Assembly: GCA_024516155.1 (NCBI GenBank)
Contig: JAJJXM010000001.1
Coordinates: forward strand, 248,001 to 312,000
Direction: 5' to 3'
Source of the DNA: Pyronema omphalodes
Taxonomy: Eukaryota; Ascomycota; Pezizomycetes; Pezizales; Pyronemataceae
DNA length: 64,000 nucleotides
A model generated the notes under the pieces. The model saw only the letters and a list, made by a program, of their open reading frames with translations, did no database searches and had not been told where the DNA came from. The position numbers were made by a program, and so were the translations under genes. Position 1 is the first letter of the stretch, and each line of letters starts with the position of its first letter. Positions 54,519 through 64,000 of this stretch are shown here, one piece after another.

Positions 54519-56786
54519 TTACTTGGGACCGTCAGGCCCCTGTTTCCCATTGATATGAAGCCCAGCAAGCTCCACAAACATCCCCTCCACGAAGTGCCCG
54601 CTAAGTTCTCCAGTAGCAGTGGTCTCAGCAGCCCTCCTATTCTTCATCTCAGAGGAGGCTTTCTCATTCTTCTCAGGTTTTTCCTCCCGAATGATATCTT
54701 CATCATTCTCACTATCGCGGTTCTCCGAATCCGAATCCGAATCCTCCAATTCCGAGTCCGATGAAGAGTCAGTGTCCCAGTCCTTGACAATTCTCTTAGC
54801 TCTTTCTCGTCTTCTAGCCTTTTTCGCCGCCCTTTTCGCCGCCCTTTCCGCCGCCTTCGCTTCCTTCGCTTCCTTCTTCGCCTTAATCTTAGCAGAAGGA
54901 CTATCCGGATCCCCACCACCACTCCCCATAGAATCAACTGTCTGCCATGAAGCTGAATCCGCCATTTTAGCAGCGGAAGCTTTAATCCTGTCACCTCTAG
55001 TCATGGGTCTAGGCTTGTTTGAAGGGATGTAATCGGGATCGTCCAGGACACTCAAGAAGTCTTCGACACTGGTGATAGTAGGATCCGAAGCTGCAGGATG
55101 GTCGTCCCAAGAATCAGATAACTGGAAGGGACGCTTCATGATGCTGGGGATGTCGACGCGAGGAGGCCAAGGGTAGTCACGGCAGTCATCTTTGGCAGGT
55201 TCCGCGAACTCCCATGGCTTTCCGGGATGTCCAGGGTGCCTAGTGGTTTTAGGGTTTGTGGACTTAGACATAGTTGTATCAGAGCCGACTGCAGGAAAGG
55301 CATTCTGGTTGAACAATCCATGATCGGGGTGACCCGGGGAGTCCTCAGAGCTGAAGTATTGGCGCTTGATGGGGCTTGGAGGGGGCTCGTTAATGAGATC
55401 AATAAGATCTTCATCCCAGTCTGGTGTGCCATCTGGAGAAATTCTAGTTCCCTTAGGGGAAAGACGTGGGGTTGTTGGGATGCCGGTGTTGGTGCCTGTC
55501 ATGGAGGTATCCTCTCCCTCCTTCGCAGTTACATTGTGAACTTCAGTAAGGGAATCGCTACGGATCAGAGAATCTTCTTTTCTCCATCTCGAACGCACTC
55601 TTCCACCTGGTTTGGATCCTTTTGCCGGAACTTTCACCATCTTTCCGAGATGAGCAAAGCGATTGGGGGGCTTGACAGCAGCGGACATGTCACCATGCTT
55701 TTTGGAGAGCTTTCCATGGGTGTTTACGTCGTATTCCAGGCCCTGAGGAATAGCTAAATCAGGAGCTTCGGCGGAGATCTTGATATTCTCCCAACCTTCC
55801 ATGAGGTGAAACATGGAGTAGTTCAAAGAGGGACAATATGGGTGGTAGTACCCCTTAGGAGCAAAGATTGGGCGGCCATCTTCATCTCTCGCTGGAACTT
55901 CAGGCGAGGCTTCTCGAAGAGGAGTAAATTTAGGAACCGGCTTCCAGCCAGAGTTGGGAGGGAGTACAGGACTCCGAACAGGCACATTTCCAGGGCTTGG
56001 AGGTGGGGAAGGCGCGAACTCAGCGACCTCAGCGTCGGCGGCCTCCTGAGCAGCTACAGCAGGATCAGGAGGGAGAGGACGGTCTTTCATGAAAATATCT
56101 CTCTGAGCTGCGGGCATTGACAATGCGAATATTCCGGCTGTTACAGGACTGCTGGGGTACATTTCAGGCAGTGCGAAGCGTTGGATACGCTCCATCATCT
56201 CCCGACGAATCTCGGGACCAGCATTTGGATCGTAACGAGGGTCGCGAGCAGGAATTGCCGGGCGAGATGCGTTCACAGAAGGAGATGTAAGGCGATCCTG
56301 ATTCTCAGGGCCTCTGGAGGATGCTCTAGAGGACTGTCCAGATGCAGAGGATACTCCGGAGGCAAGAAACGCGCGGGCGTCGTCTTCCCATGCAAATTCC
56401 CGTTCCACGGAGGACGTGATGGAATGAATTGAGTTTACAGGACTTGGAGGAGGAGGTCCGGAGTTAAAGTACGGGTTTGGCGGAGGATATCCAGAAGTAT
56501 CCAATGGCATTCCACCGGTAGGAGTTGTCGGCGTTAATGGGCGGAGGAATGTTGCTGGGGGAAAATCGTTCGGATCCGATATGACAATGTCGGGTACTTC
56601 TTGAACGTCGATCAAGAGGTCGCTGTATGGTTGTGCTGGTGCAGGCCGAGGGCGTCCAGCAGGTCTGGACACCGTAACTTCGAGTGAGAGTTAGTGATGT
56701 TTCGTCACGTGTGTGTGGTCTGTAAGGACGGGTGAGATTGGCTTACTGCGCTTGCCACGGCGGATCAATCGCACGGGCTCCTCCAT
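54519..56786 (-). CDS. Large disordered protein, unknown function
   Basis: Two exons, 56786-56747 and 56677-54519, encode 732 aa. Exon 1 gives MEEPVRLIRRGKR and joins in phase to ITVSRPAGRPRP. The protein is rich in Pro, Ser and charged residues. There are two more ordered stretches: about 175-215 (EIRREMMERIQRFALPEMYP, then AGIFALSMPAAQRDIF) and about 285-345 (PKGYYHPYCPSLNYSMFHLM, EGWENIKISAEAPDLAIPQG). A Lys/Ala/Glu coiled region (about 595-635, KKEAKEAKAAERAAKRAAKK), an acidic Ser/Asp/Glu run and a conserved-looking end (FVEGMFVELAGLHINGK) follow. It looks nuclear or cytoplasmic. I do not recognise the family. Confidence 0.8.
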
Positions 56787-57942
56787 TTCTAAAAGAAGTT
56801 AGTATGCTGGAAGATGATGGGGTTGAAGCGGAATTGGAAGGCCCTGCCGAAAGAGCAGACAGGGAGGAATCCGGGAAACAAAGGAGAAAGAAAAGGGGAA
56901 TTCGGTACCATCAGGTTGAGACATTATTAAAGAGTAACCGATACTATAACTGAGATGCTCAAATTTCGAACGAAGTGTGGTGTTCAAGTCGACAAGTCCG
57001 TACGTTTCGCTGTCTGTGGATATCGCTGCGGTTGATCGCAGCAAATAATCCAAGACGCACGCAAGGCGTGTATTAAAAGGTTGGTATTAATTTTTTGTGT
57101 AATAAGCAGCGTTTAAAGAGGGTTTGAGAAGAGAAAAAGAGTGTGGTGGTCGAATAACCGGAGGGGGGGTGGGTGGGGTGGGTGGGGTGGGTTGAAGGAT
57201 GAAAAGGAACGACGAAGAAGAGAGTGTGGGGAGCAGGGCAGTGACAGTTATAAGAGCAAGCCCTAGATGTCTGTGGGTAAATACGGCATCAGAGAAAGAG
57301 GTCAATGTGACTGTCATGACGGTTATGTTCGATGTTGTTGCGGTTGAGGGCGGGATAAGAGGCTGCGCAAGGAGGTCACAGTGGTCATAACCCTCACGGG
57401 AGAAGTTGGAGAACAAATGTGCATAAGATATTTTGAAGATTCTTTTGTACCCATATCTATTTGGAGGTTTATGGAGGGGTCGGATCATTCCATTGGTAGG
57501 ATTATCTCGAATATCAAAGTCATTTTTGGGTCTAATGACTCCATGAAAAACCAAATCCATCAGCATGACGACCGTAAGTAATTGCGGATTTTAAGAACAA
57601 GAAAAGCCATCATATACTTACCTACTAGTTTTGGATTGTCCCTCTTTATCAGATGGTTATTTTTGTTTATCGGGTCTTTGCAATTGACGATATCTGCGCG
57701 TCGTGGTCGGTCGTTTGCTGTGGATGCTTTGTGGTTTACCTGCTAGGTCATTAACAGAAAGTTATCGACTCAATAAACAGCTGCAAGATCAATCTTGAAA
57801 GTTCCTGAAACAATTTGTTCTTCTGGATAAAACGTTTCTCATACACAATGATACCTCTAACTTGTCATGCGAAAACAAAACACCATTACTTTTTTAAAAA
57901 CCAGTAGAGAGGGACATGAAATCATTTTACTCTAAAAATACA
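56787..57942. other. Intergenic, no supported gene
   Basis: Contains a G-rich (GGGTGGGGT) tract near 57161-57190. A 159-codon minus-strand ORF (57087-57566) was considered and set aside. Confidence 0.45.
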
Positions 57943-59681
57943 CTACTTCCTATAATAAATCTTCTTCAACTGGAAATGCAACTGCAGGATTCCTTTATCA
58001 TAACTACTCTTGAACCCTCTTTCCCTCTTCGCCGAGTAATCCCACTCCTTGTCCACAATCCTGAACGCAATATCTTCATATGGCGGTCCAGCAACAAAGC
58101 GGATCAAACAAGTATCCTCTTCACCAGCGGGAGCAAAGCTCTGTCCTCTCTTTCTTCCACCCTCACGCTCAATTCTGTATGTAGGTGCCTTCGTTTTATC
58201 AATCAAGTCAGGGTAAAAGATATTGAACTTGTATCCTTGTACAACCTTGGGTGGGGGGTTGTCGTGGTCGTAATGAGTCTGATTATACTTATTCCACTCG
58301 TATCCCATCTGCACTCTGTTGAAATATCTTGGCTTACGAGGACGATGCTTGTCAGCCCAAGCAGGTCTGGTAGTCGAAACCTCTTCTTCTCCGGTAAAGA
58401 TCTCTTCGTTGTCGGAAACTCCCCTGGCTACTTCACGTTCATATAGTGCTTTAGTTGCCTGTGAGAAGTCGTCGTTGAAGACAGCCGCAAATCTGGAAGT
58501 TGGTGCAACACTTGTTGAAGACTCGGCTTTAGTTGGTGAAGTGGGCCAGAATGATTTACTGCTGGATGCCTTATCGGCTGCACGCTGCTTGTGTGGTACA
58601 TAGCCCATCTTCTGAATCTTCTTGCGATCCTCTGCCACAGATTTGAGGAAATCCTTTTCGTCTATGACTTCAAGACCCTTATCTTCGAATCGAAGCTTGA
58701 GAAGAGGCTCCGGATCCATTTCCTTGGAGTATTCGATTACTGGAGATTCGCGGTATACTGTTTCTGTCTCCATCTCGGTACCCTCTTCAAAGACCTCTTT
58801 AGATCCTAGAATACTTTCCAGCTTCTTTCGTACTGTCTCTGCTTCTTCAATCTGTTGCTTTCGTAAAATATCCAACCGGTGACTGATGACTTTTGAATAC
58901 ACCTTCCTGAGACTGGCTTTGGCCTTCCATATCCGTAAGCTTCGGAGAAGCTCATTCCAATAGTCAACGTCAATTGGCTCATTCGAATTTAGCTTCTTGA
59001 TAATTTGTTCTTCTAGTGTCTCTAATTCAGATAGAGTTTTGCTGCCGAGAAGTTTGTCGACATCGGTAGCAACTGAACTGACCGCACGGCTTCCATCAGG
59101 GTTAACGCTGTTTGCTTTGGCTCGTCGGTCCGCGCAAAGAATCTTCATAGTCTAAATTGCATTAGCTAATATCTTCGTAGGTAAACTTGCATAAAACATA
59201 CCCTCCAGAATTCATTATTAGTCCTATTCGTCTCCAATGAGATATAAGTTTCGATATCCTGCTGTAGCTCCCCGAGCTCCTTCTCATTCAATCCATCCAA
59301 AATACTCTCAGGGTCGACAACTTCGAGTTCATCATCCGGAATTTCGTCGTCCAAGGGGTTCCGGTCCTTATCGATAACCCTCAAATTGACCGCTAACCAA
59401 TCGATTGGCTTAGCTCTTCCTTCCTTAACCCTGATCTCGGCCTTCTTCTTCGCCTGCTTCAAAACAAAGGTGTCTTCCTGATCCACCCATTGTCTTGCTT
59501 GTTCAGCTTCTTGTAGTGCATTAAGTCGAGTTTGTTCCTTCATGTTCCGCTCATGTTTCCTGCGGTCATCATCGTTGCTGGCAGCTGGTGCGTCGCGTGA
59601 GCGGCGCGACTCTTTGCGCCATGGGGGAGGTGATCGGGATCTGTTTCGGCTTCGGTCGTCGTCTCGACGTCGGTTTGACAT
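57943..59681 (-). CDS. CACTIN: Cactin, splicing-associated protein
   Basis: Two exons, 59681-59202 and 59151-57943, encode 562 aa; the phase-0 intron joins NNEFWR|TMKILCADRR. The N-terminus is Arg/Ser/Asp-rich (MSNRRRDDDRSRNRSRSPPP). The central Cactin domain includes QARQWVDQEDTFVLKQAKKK and KPIDWLAVNLRVID. The very conserved C-terminal domain includes PRKPRYFNRVQMGYEWNKYN, PPKVVQGYKFNIFYPDLIDK and GILQLHFQLKKIYYRK. Cactin is a component of late spliceosomal complexes that promotes splicing of introns with atypical signals; fission yeast Cay1 also protects telomere proteins. The length is shorter than metazoan Cactin because the N-terminal RS region is short. It is divergent from the TFIP11-like gene. 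Confidence 0.95.
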
Positions 59682-59833
59682 TAGGAGGTATTAAGACTGG
59701 CTCGGTTCTCGAATTTCGGGGTAGAAAGTCGGTTGGTTGTAGGATGTTCCTGCGCACCCGGGTTTGGAACGTGTATGTAGCACGGCGCGTGATGGCCAAG
59801 CCAATTTAGCTCGCGCATTTGGGGTATGGCGCT
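59682..59833. promoter_or_regulatory. Very short bidirectional promoter region
   Basis: Only about 150 bp separate the start codons of CACTIN (-) and the TFIP11-like gene (+); the leaders must overlap or be tiny. No TATA box is evident. Contains CCGGTT/GGCCAA-like elements whose meaning is unknown. Confidence 0.6.
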
Positions 59834-62800
59834 ATGGATGGAGTTATGGGCGTTGACGCAACCAAGCTTTCGGTATCTACGCGAGAGCTCAACGTTAAGA
59901 AAATGGGTCGCAGAAAGAACTTTTTCGAAGAATACGGCAGCGATACGGACTCCAGTGCCGACGAAGAGCTTGATCTCCAAGACGGCAATGAAGGCGACGA
60001 GTTTAATGACCACCGACGAAAACGGCGACGGACTGGACGCGACGCGAAGGAAGCTGCGGCGCTCGGTGTTTTCGGAAGCGATAGCGAAGACGAAAAATCG
60101 AACTGGAAAAATAAGAATCTTAGGAATAAAGGAATGGGATTTGTGAGCGCTGGACAAAAACCTGAGGAAGAGGAAGAAGACGACGTCGACTATGAGGAAG
60201 AGGCCAGGTCCAAGGTTGCTGCTTCATTAGGCAAAGGCGGGAAATTTAAAAAAGCTACTGAAGAGGTGGAAGAGGAGGAGGAAGAAGAAGAAAGGCCACG
60301 ATTTGGACTTGGTGGAGGTATTGGCTTCAAAGGGTTTGCTCCCAGTTTCAAACAAGCTACTGAGGCAAAGGAGGATGAGGAAATGCAAGATGAGGACTAT
60401 CCGGAGGACGAATACGCAGATGGTGCTGAGGGTGCATATGAAGAAGGAGACTACCAGGAGGAAGACTGGCAAGAAGAAGAGGAGCCCTACTACCAGCCTC
60501 AAGAACGGCCACGTCTAGGACTCGGTGGCGGACGAGCATTCAGCAAAAACAACCGCGGAGGGCTAGGCTCAGCACAGGCTGCAGTATCTGCCCCCGTATC
60601 TGCCAGTGCTTCCGGTCCTTCAACGCCCTCGGAATCTCACCCAGGTCTCGGTCTTGGAGCCTCCAAAGAATCCCATGCCTCTAAACCCGGCTCAGCTCCA
60701 AGCTTCGTTAAGCCCTTCGGAAAAGGATTCGTTTCTTCCGCCTCCGCTGCACAAGCTAATATGCCGACTCTTAATCCTAATGCTGCTTCATTCGAGGCTC
60801 CATCTATTGCCCGTCCAAGCGCTTTTGGAACGCCGGATCCCACTACTACAAAGAAAGGAAAAGGCCGAGCGAAAAACGATGATGATGGTATACCAGCTGT
60901 AAATCCAAACAGTTTTGCAGCCAGGATGATGGCGAAGATGGGTTATAAAGCCGGTCAAGGTTTAGGAAAGGAAGGACAAGGTCGACTAGAGCCCGTTGCA
61001 CCTAAGGTCCGGCCACAGGGTGTCGGTGTTGGTGCAGTTAAGGAAATGTCGGAGCAGGAAAAGAAAGAAGCACGTAGAGCAGCTCAGATGCGGGGTGAAG
61101 TGTTGTCTGATAGTGAAAGTGAGAAAGAGAGGAAAGCACGAAGAAAGAAGAAGCAGCAGCAGGCCGGTTCAGGTGCATCAACACCCGGTGGCGACACCCC
61201 CAGAATCAAGAGAGAAAAGACCAAATTTAAAACTGCGGAAGAGATTTCTGCAAGCGTTGCAGGCTTGGAGGTTCCTACAGCACTCAAGAACATTATCGAC
61301 TTTACGGGGAAAGAGCAAAAGCTCTTGTCTTCATCTGCTGGGCTTCTTGCTCCTACGAAGGTTGCGGATACTGAGAATATGAAGCTTGCAAGAATGGCTA
61401 GGCGTGACTTGGAGAGCTTTGCAGGAGAATGGAAGGGATTACAGGACCGGAAAATCTTTATCGATAAGGAAGAGGCTCGGTTAGGTCATGAAATTGATGC
61501 GCAGGTAGCTGAGCTAAAACGTCTGGAGGAAATGGTCGATATTTCGAAAAAGTTACAACAATTATCAATCAAGCGAGATACTCAGCCTGAAACCATTGAG
61601 GCTCTAGTTACTCAATTGGAGGTGTTGCAGTTTGAGTTCAAAAACGAGGTTGAGAGCCATGGTCTTGCCGACCTTGCTGTTGCTGCTCTACATCCAATAG
61701 TGAGTTTAATTCTTGTAATAACTATTTCTACGTATGTCTGCTAACTTTTCAAAGTTCAAAGCCGAGCTCGCCGATTGGAATCCCCTTGAAGACCCCTTCA
61801 TGTACCGCGATTACTTCCGGCGCTTGAAGAGCATCCTTGGCGTCCGTACCGAAGAAGACCTGAAACAACAATACTCCCACGATGGGTACATCGAACGCAG
61901 CAAGCTTGCTACCCCTTACGAAAGCATGATAATCACCCTCTGGCTCCCCAAAGTCCGCGCCGCTATCAACAATGATTGGGACGTGCATTCTCCTGCTCCG
62001 GTGTTATCCCTCCTCGACATCTGGAGTACCGTCCTCCCCTCTTTTGTTCAAGCTAACATCTTGAGCCAACTCGTCCTCCCCAAGCTCCGTGCTGCGGTAT
62101 CAGCCTGGAACCCTCGTATGCAGAAGAAAAAACGTATCCCCCCTCCTCATATCTGGGTTTTCCAATGGCTCCCGTATCTTGGGGTACACATGGAAGAGCT
62201 GCTGCGAGATGTACGCACCAAATTCGGTGTTATCTTGGATACATGGGATCTTTCCAAGGGCACCATCGACGGATTGGAGCAGTGGCGGGAGGTATTCGGT
62301 GCCGATAAGCTTGAATCCATTTTAATTCGACACCTACTCCACAGACTTGCTGTAAGGTTACATAACGACTTCACTGTCAACCCCGCAGATCAGGAAATAG
62401 ATGCATTGGAGGATGTCTTCAAATGGACCGCCTTCTTTAAGCCATCTACTCTGGGTCAACTTATGGAAAAGGAGTTTTTCCCCAAGTGGCTGGATGTATT
62501 ACATCAGTGGCTTACTGCATCTCCTGTTTTCACAGAAGTCCAGGAATGGTATATGTTCTGGCAAGAGGTGTTCCCTGGGGAGTTACGATCTTCTCCGGCT
62601 GTTAAAGAGGGCTTTAGGAGGGGTTTAGATATGATCAACGATGCGATTGACCTTGGCGACCGAGCGGCGACTGAGCTCGCAGCTCCTATCACTGTTTCCA
62701 GTTCGAAGAAGAAGGCAGAGGAAAAGAAGACGGCACCTAAAACCAAAGCACCAGTTGACTTTACTGAGACAACTTTCAGGGATGTTGTGGAGGACTGGTG

Positions 62801-63014
62801 TGCGGAGAATAATCTGCTACTCGTGCCATTAAGGAAGGCGGATGAGGCGAGTGGAAATCCGTTATTCAGAATCACAGCAAGTGCAAGTGGGTCGGGTGGT
62901 GTGGTTTGTTATTTTAGAGGGGATGTGGTTTTCTGTCAGGATAGGAAGAAAAAGGAAGTTTGGATGCCGATGGGATTGGGACAGATTTTAGAGAGAGTTG
63001 AGGGAGGGCGGTAA
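59834..63014 (+). CDS. TFIP11/Ntr1-like G-patch splicing factor
   Basis: Two exons, 59834-61699 and 61755-63014, encode 1041 aa, phase 0 (ALHPI|FKAELADW). ATGs at 59834, 59846 and 59903 (MGRRKNFFEEYG) are possible starts; the sequence upstream of 59834 has no ATG in frame. The TIP N-terminal acidic region (EEYGSDTDSSADEELD) leads into a long Glu/Gly linker. The G-patch lies at about 360-405 (MMAKMGYKAGQGLGKEGQG), then a Lys-rich coil. The GCFC/Ntr1 helical domain (from about 620) includes WNPLEDPFMYRDYFRRLKSI, IIPSW-like blocks and PPPHIWVFQWLPYLG. The C-terminus carries EETTFRDVV-like and WCAENNLLLVPLRK. TFIP11/Ntr1 (yeast Spp382) activates Prp43 to take apart the intron-lariat spliceosome. 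A role in disassembly is thus likely. Confidence 0.93.
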
Positions 63015-63730
63015 TGGTTTGATTTAAAGCGGGATGCATAGGGTTGATATAATTGTTTAATCAATGTACAGATGAATCTTTGAAGCGGGATGAAAAATAA
63101 ATTTTAATGGCCGCATGCTGTAATTGGGTACAAGGTTGAGTTTAGCGCTCTGTTGTTTGTATTACTGTGCTCGAATACTCAAAATGCCAAAACAATCGCA
63201 ACTCATGAACCACCAAATATCCTTCAATGATCACTGTTGAAACCGGCTATCACAGGACTTAATCAACCCCACTCTTTCTTGGGAAACCTCCGAAGTTGTG
63301 GCTACGGATGTCCGAATTAGGGGCGTGTCATGCTCAAGGCATCCACCGAGAATGTACATCTGCGGGATGAAACTTCATTCAATTCCAGTAGGCGGATGCA
63401 TCTATGGGATAAAACCAATTCTAATGGGCGGCTATAAACGACGGCTAATATGGATCATGATCAACGTCTCAGCCACACGCTCATTCGCGCGAGTCACAAG
63501 CGCCACCCTCAGGTCGGTTCCCGGTTACCAAACTCCGCCTTCGCCTTAAAGTTTGTCAACCCTAGTGAACCCCAACCACCATCCCTGGTGGACGTTAGGG
63601 CTATGCAACGTCATTTGGGCACTTGAACGCAAGATCGCAGGACTGCCCAGCTCTACTCTAGAGTACTTACCTTACCGGCGATCATCTCTAGCAAGTTTTC
63701 ATGATCCCTTGTATCTCAGTGTAACCAATT
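63015..63730. other. Intergenic
   Basis: No gene supported. It is the shared 3' region of the TFIP11-like gene (+) and the partial gene at the right edge (-). Confidence 0.4.
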
Positions 63731-64000
63731 TCACCATGATTCCCCTGTAAAATCAGGCTCGGGACCGCAGTAAGCAAAAGAAGCATCGCCCACCAACAAT
63801 CTTCTCCCATCACACATGCAGATTATCTATTTGTTTCAGTGAGCCGCAGAACTGTGCACTTACCTTATGCATGGCCACATAATCCATGGTCGAATCCTGA
63901 ATCCACGTTTCGCATGTAACCAAGCTGTGTCCTATGCCAGCCATTATGTCGGTGAATGTCTTACTCCCAGCCGCTGTTGAAGCGAGGAATCCTATTTGTA
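63731..64000 (-). CDS. Partial gene at right edge (3' end), unknown
   Basis: On the minus strand an exon enters from the right edge and stays open to a GTAAGT donor at 63863-63858. It reads FLASTAAGSKTFTDIMAGIG and ends TMDYVAMHK. A short intron (63863-63827, 37 nt, AATAG acceptor) leads to a last exon, 63826-63731. That exon reads IICMCDGRRLLVGDASFAYC and ends GESW with a TGA stop. Phases match (0/0). Cys, Asp and aromatic residues look conserved-type, but I do not recognise the family. A longer intron ending at TTTACAG (about 63750) is an alternative. The 5' part lies outside the window. Confidence 0.45.

Noticed and set aside
57087..57566. 159-codon minus-strand ORF
   Set aside because: Low-complexity Pro/Thr/Leu composition, no similarity, no splice structure.

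Overview
The window looks like nuclear DNA of a filamentous ascomycete (Pezizomycotina, perhaps Leotiomycetes; the class is a guess). Most genes have one to four short introns with GTAAGT/GTATGT-type donors, CTAAC/CTGAC-like branch points and CAG/TAG acceptors. Recognisable products have clear fungal family members: Kex2-type protease, Apc5, Rim2, Sec11, Mdm35, a DUF3602/Par32-like protein and a fungal-type 38B-like splicing protein. Coding density is low, with long gene-free stretches full of simple repeats. No rRNA, CRISPR array, organellar gene or convincing tRNA was seen.

Layout. 0-4.7 kb: no gene supported. 4.7-12.6 kb: a Ser/Thr-rich single-pass membrane protein (+), MDM35 (-), eIF1/SUI1 (+), a GPATCH11-like G-patch protein (-) and a four-TM protein (-). 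12.6-30 kb: an accessory region with three intact copies of an unrecognised four-TM protein family (14.8 kb -, 20.0 kb -, 28.4 kb +), a further gene fragment at 23.5 kb joined to a decayed non-LTR retroelement, SINE-like and inverted-repeat elements, and one core gene (APC5, -). 30-38 kb: an unusually dense series of micro- and minisatellites, including about 285 bp of uninterrupted CCCTT and about 300 bp of GGGTTTCT, around SEC11 (-) and a DUF3602 gene (+). 38-64 kb: a gene-rich core block holding RIM2 (-), a 38B-like RS splicing protein (-), KEX2 (+), CWC22 (-), a RidA-like protein (+), an F-box/WWK-repeat protein (+), a large disordered protein (-), CACTIN (-), a TFIP11/Ntr1-like G-patch protein (+) and the 3' end of a gene running off the right edge (-).

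How the genes relate. Four genes between 40 and 63 kb belong to or resemble the pre-mRNA splicing machinery (38B-like, CWC22, CACTIN, TFIP11-like), with a further G-patch protein at 10 kb. CACTIN and the TFIP11-like gene are divergent, with start codons only about 150 bp apart. The other core genes serve secretory processing (SEC11, KEX2), mitochondria (MDM35, RIM2), translation (eIF1) and the cell cycle (APC5). Exon structures were built by hand. For MDM35, eIF1, APC5, SEC11, RIM2, KEX2, CWC22, CACTIN, the TFIP11-like gene and the other spliced genes, all intron phases close to a whole number of codons.

The most unusual feature is the local four-TM family. In copies 1 and 2 the 5' non-coding flank is far more alike than the coding sequence behind it, which suggests either diversifying selection on the protein or gene conversion limited to the flanks.
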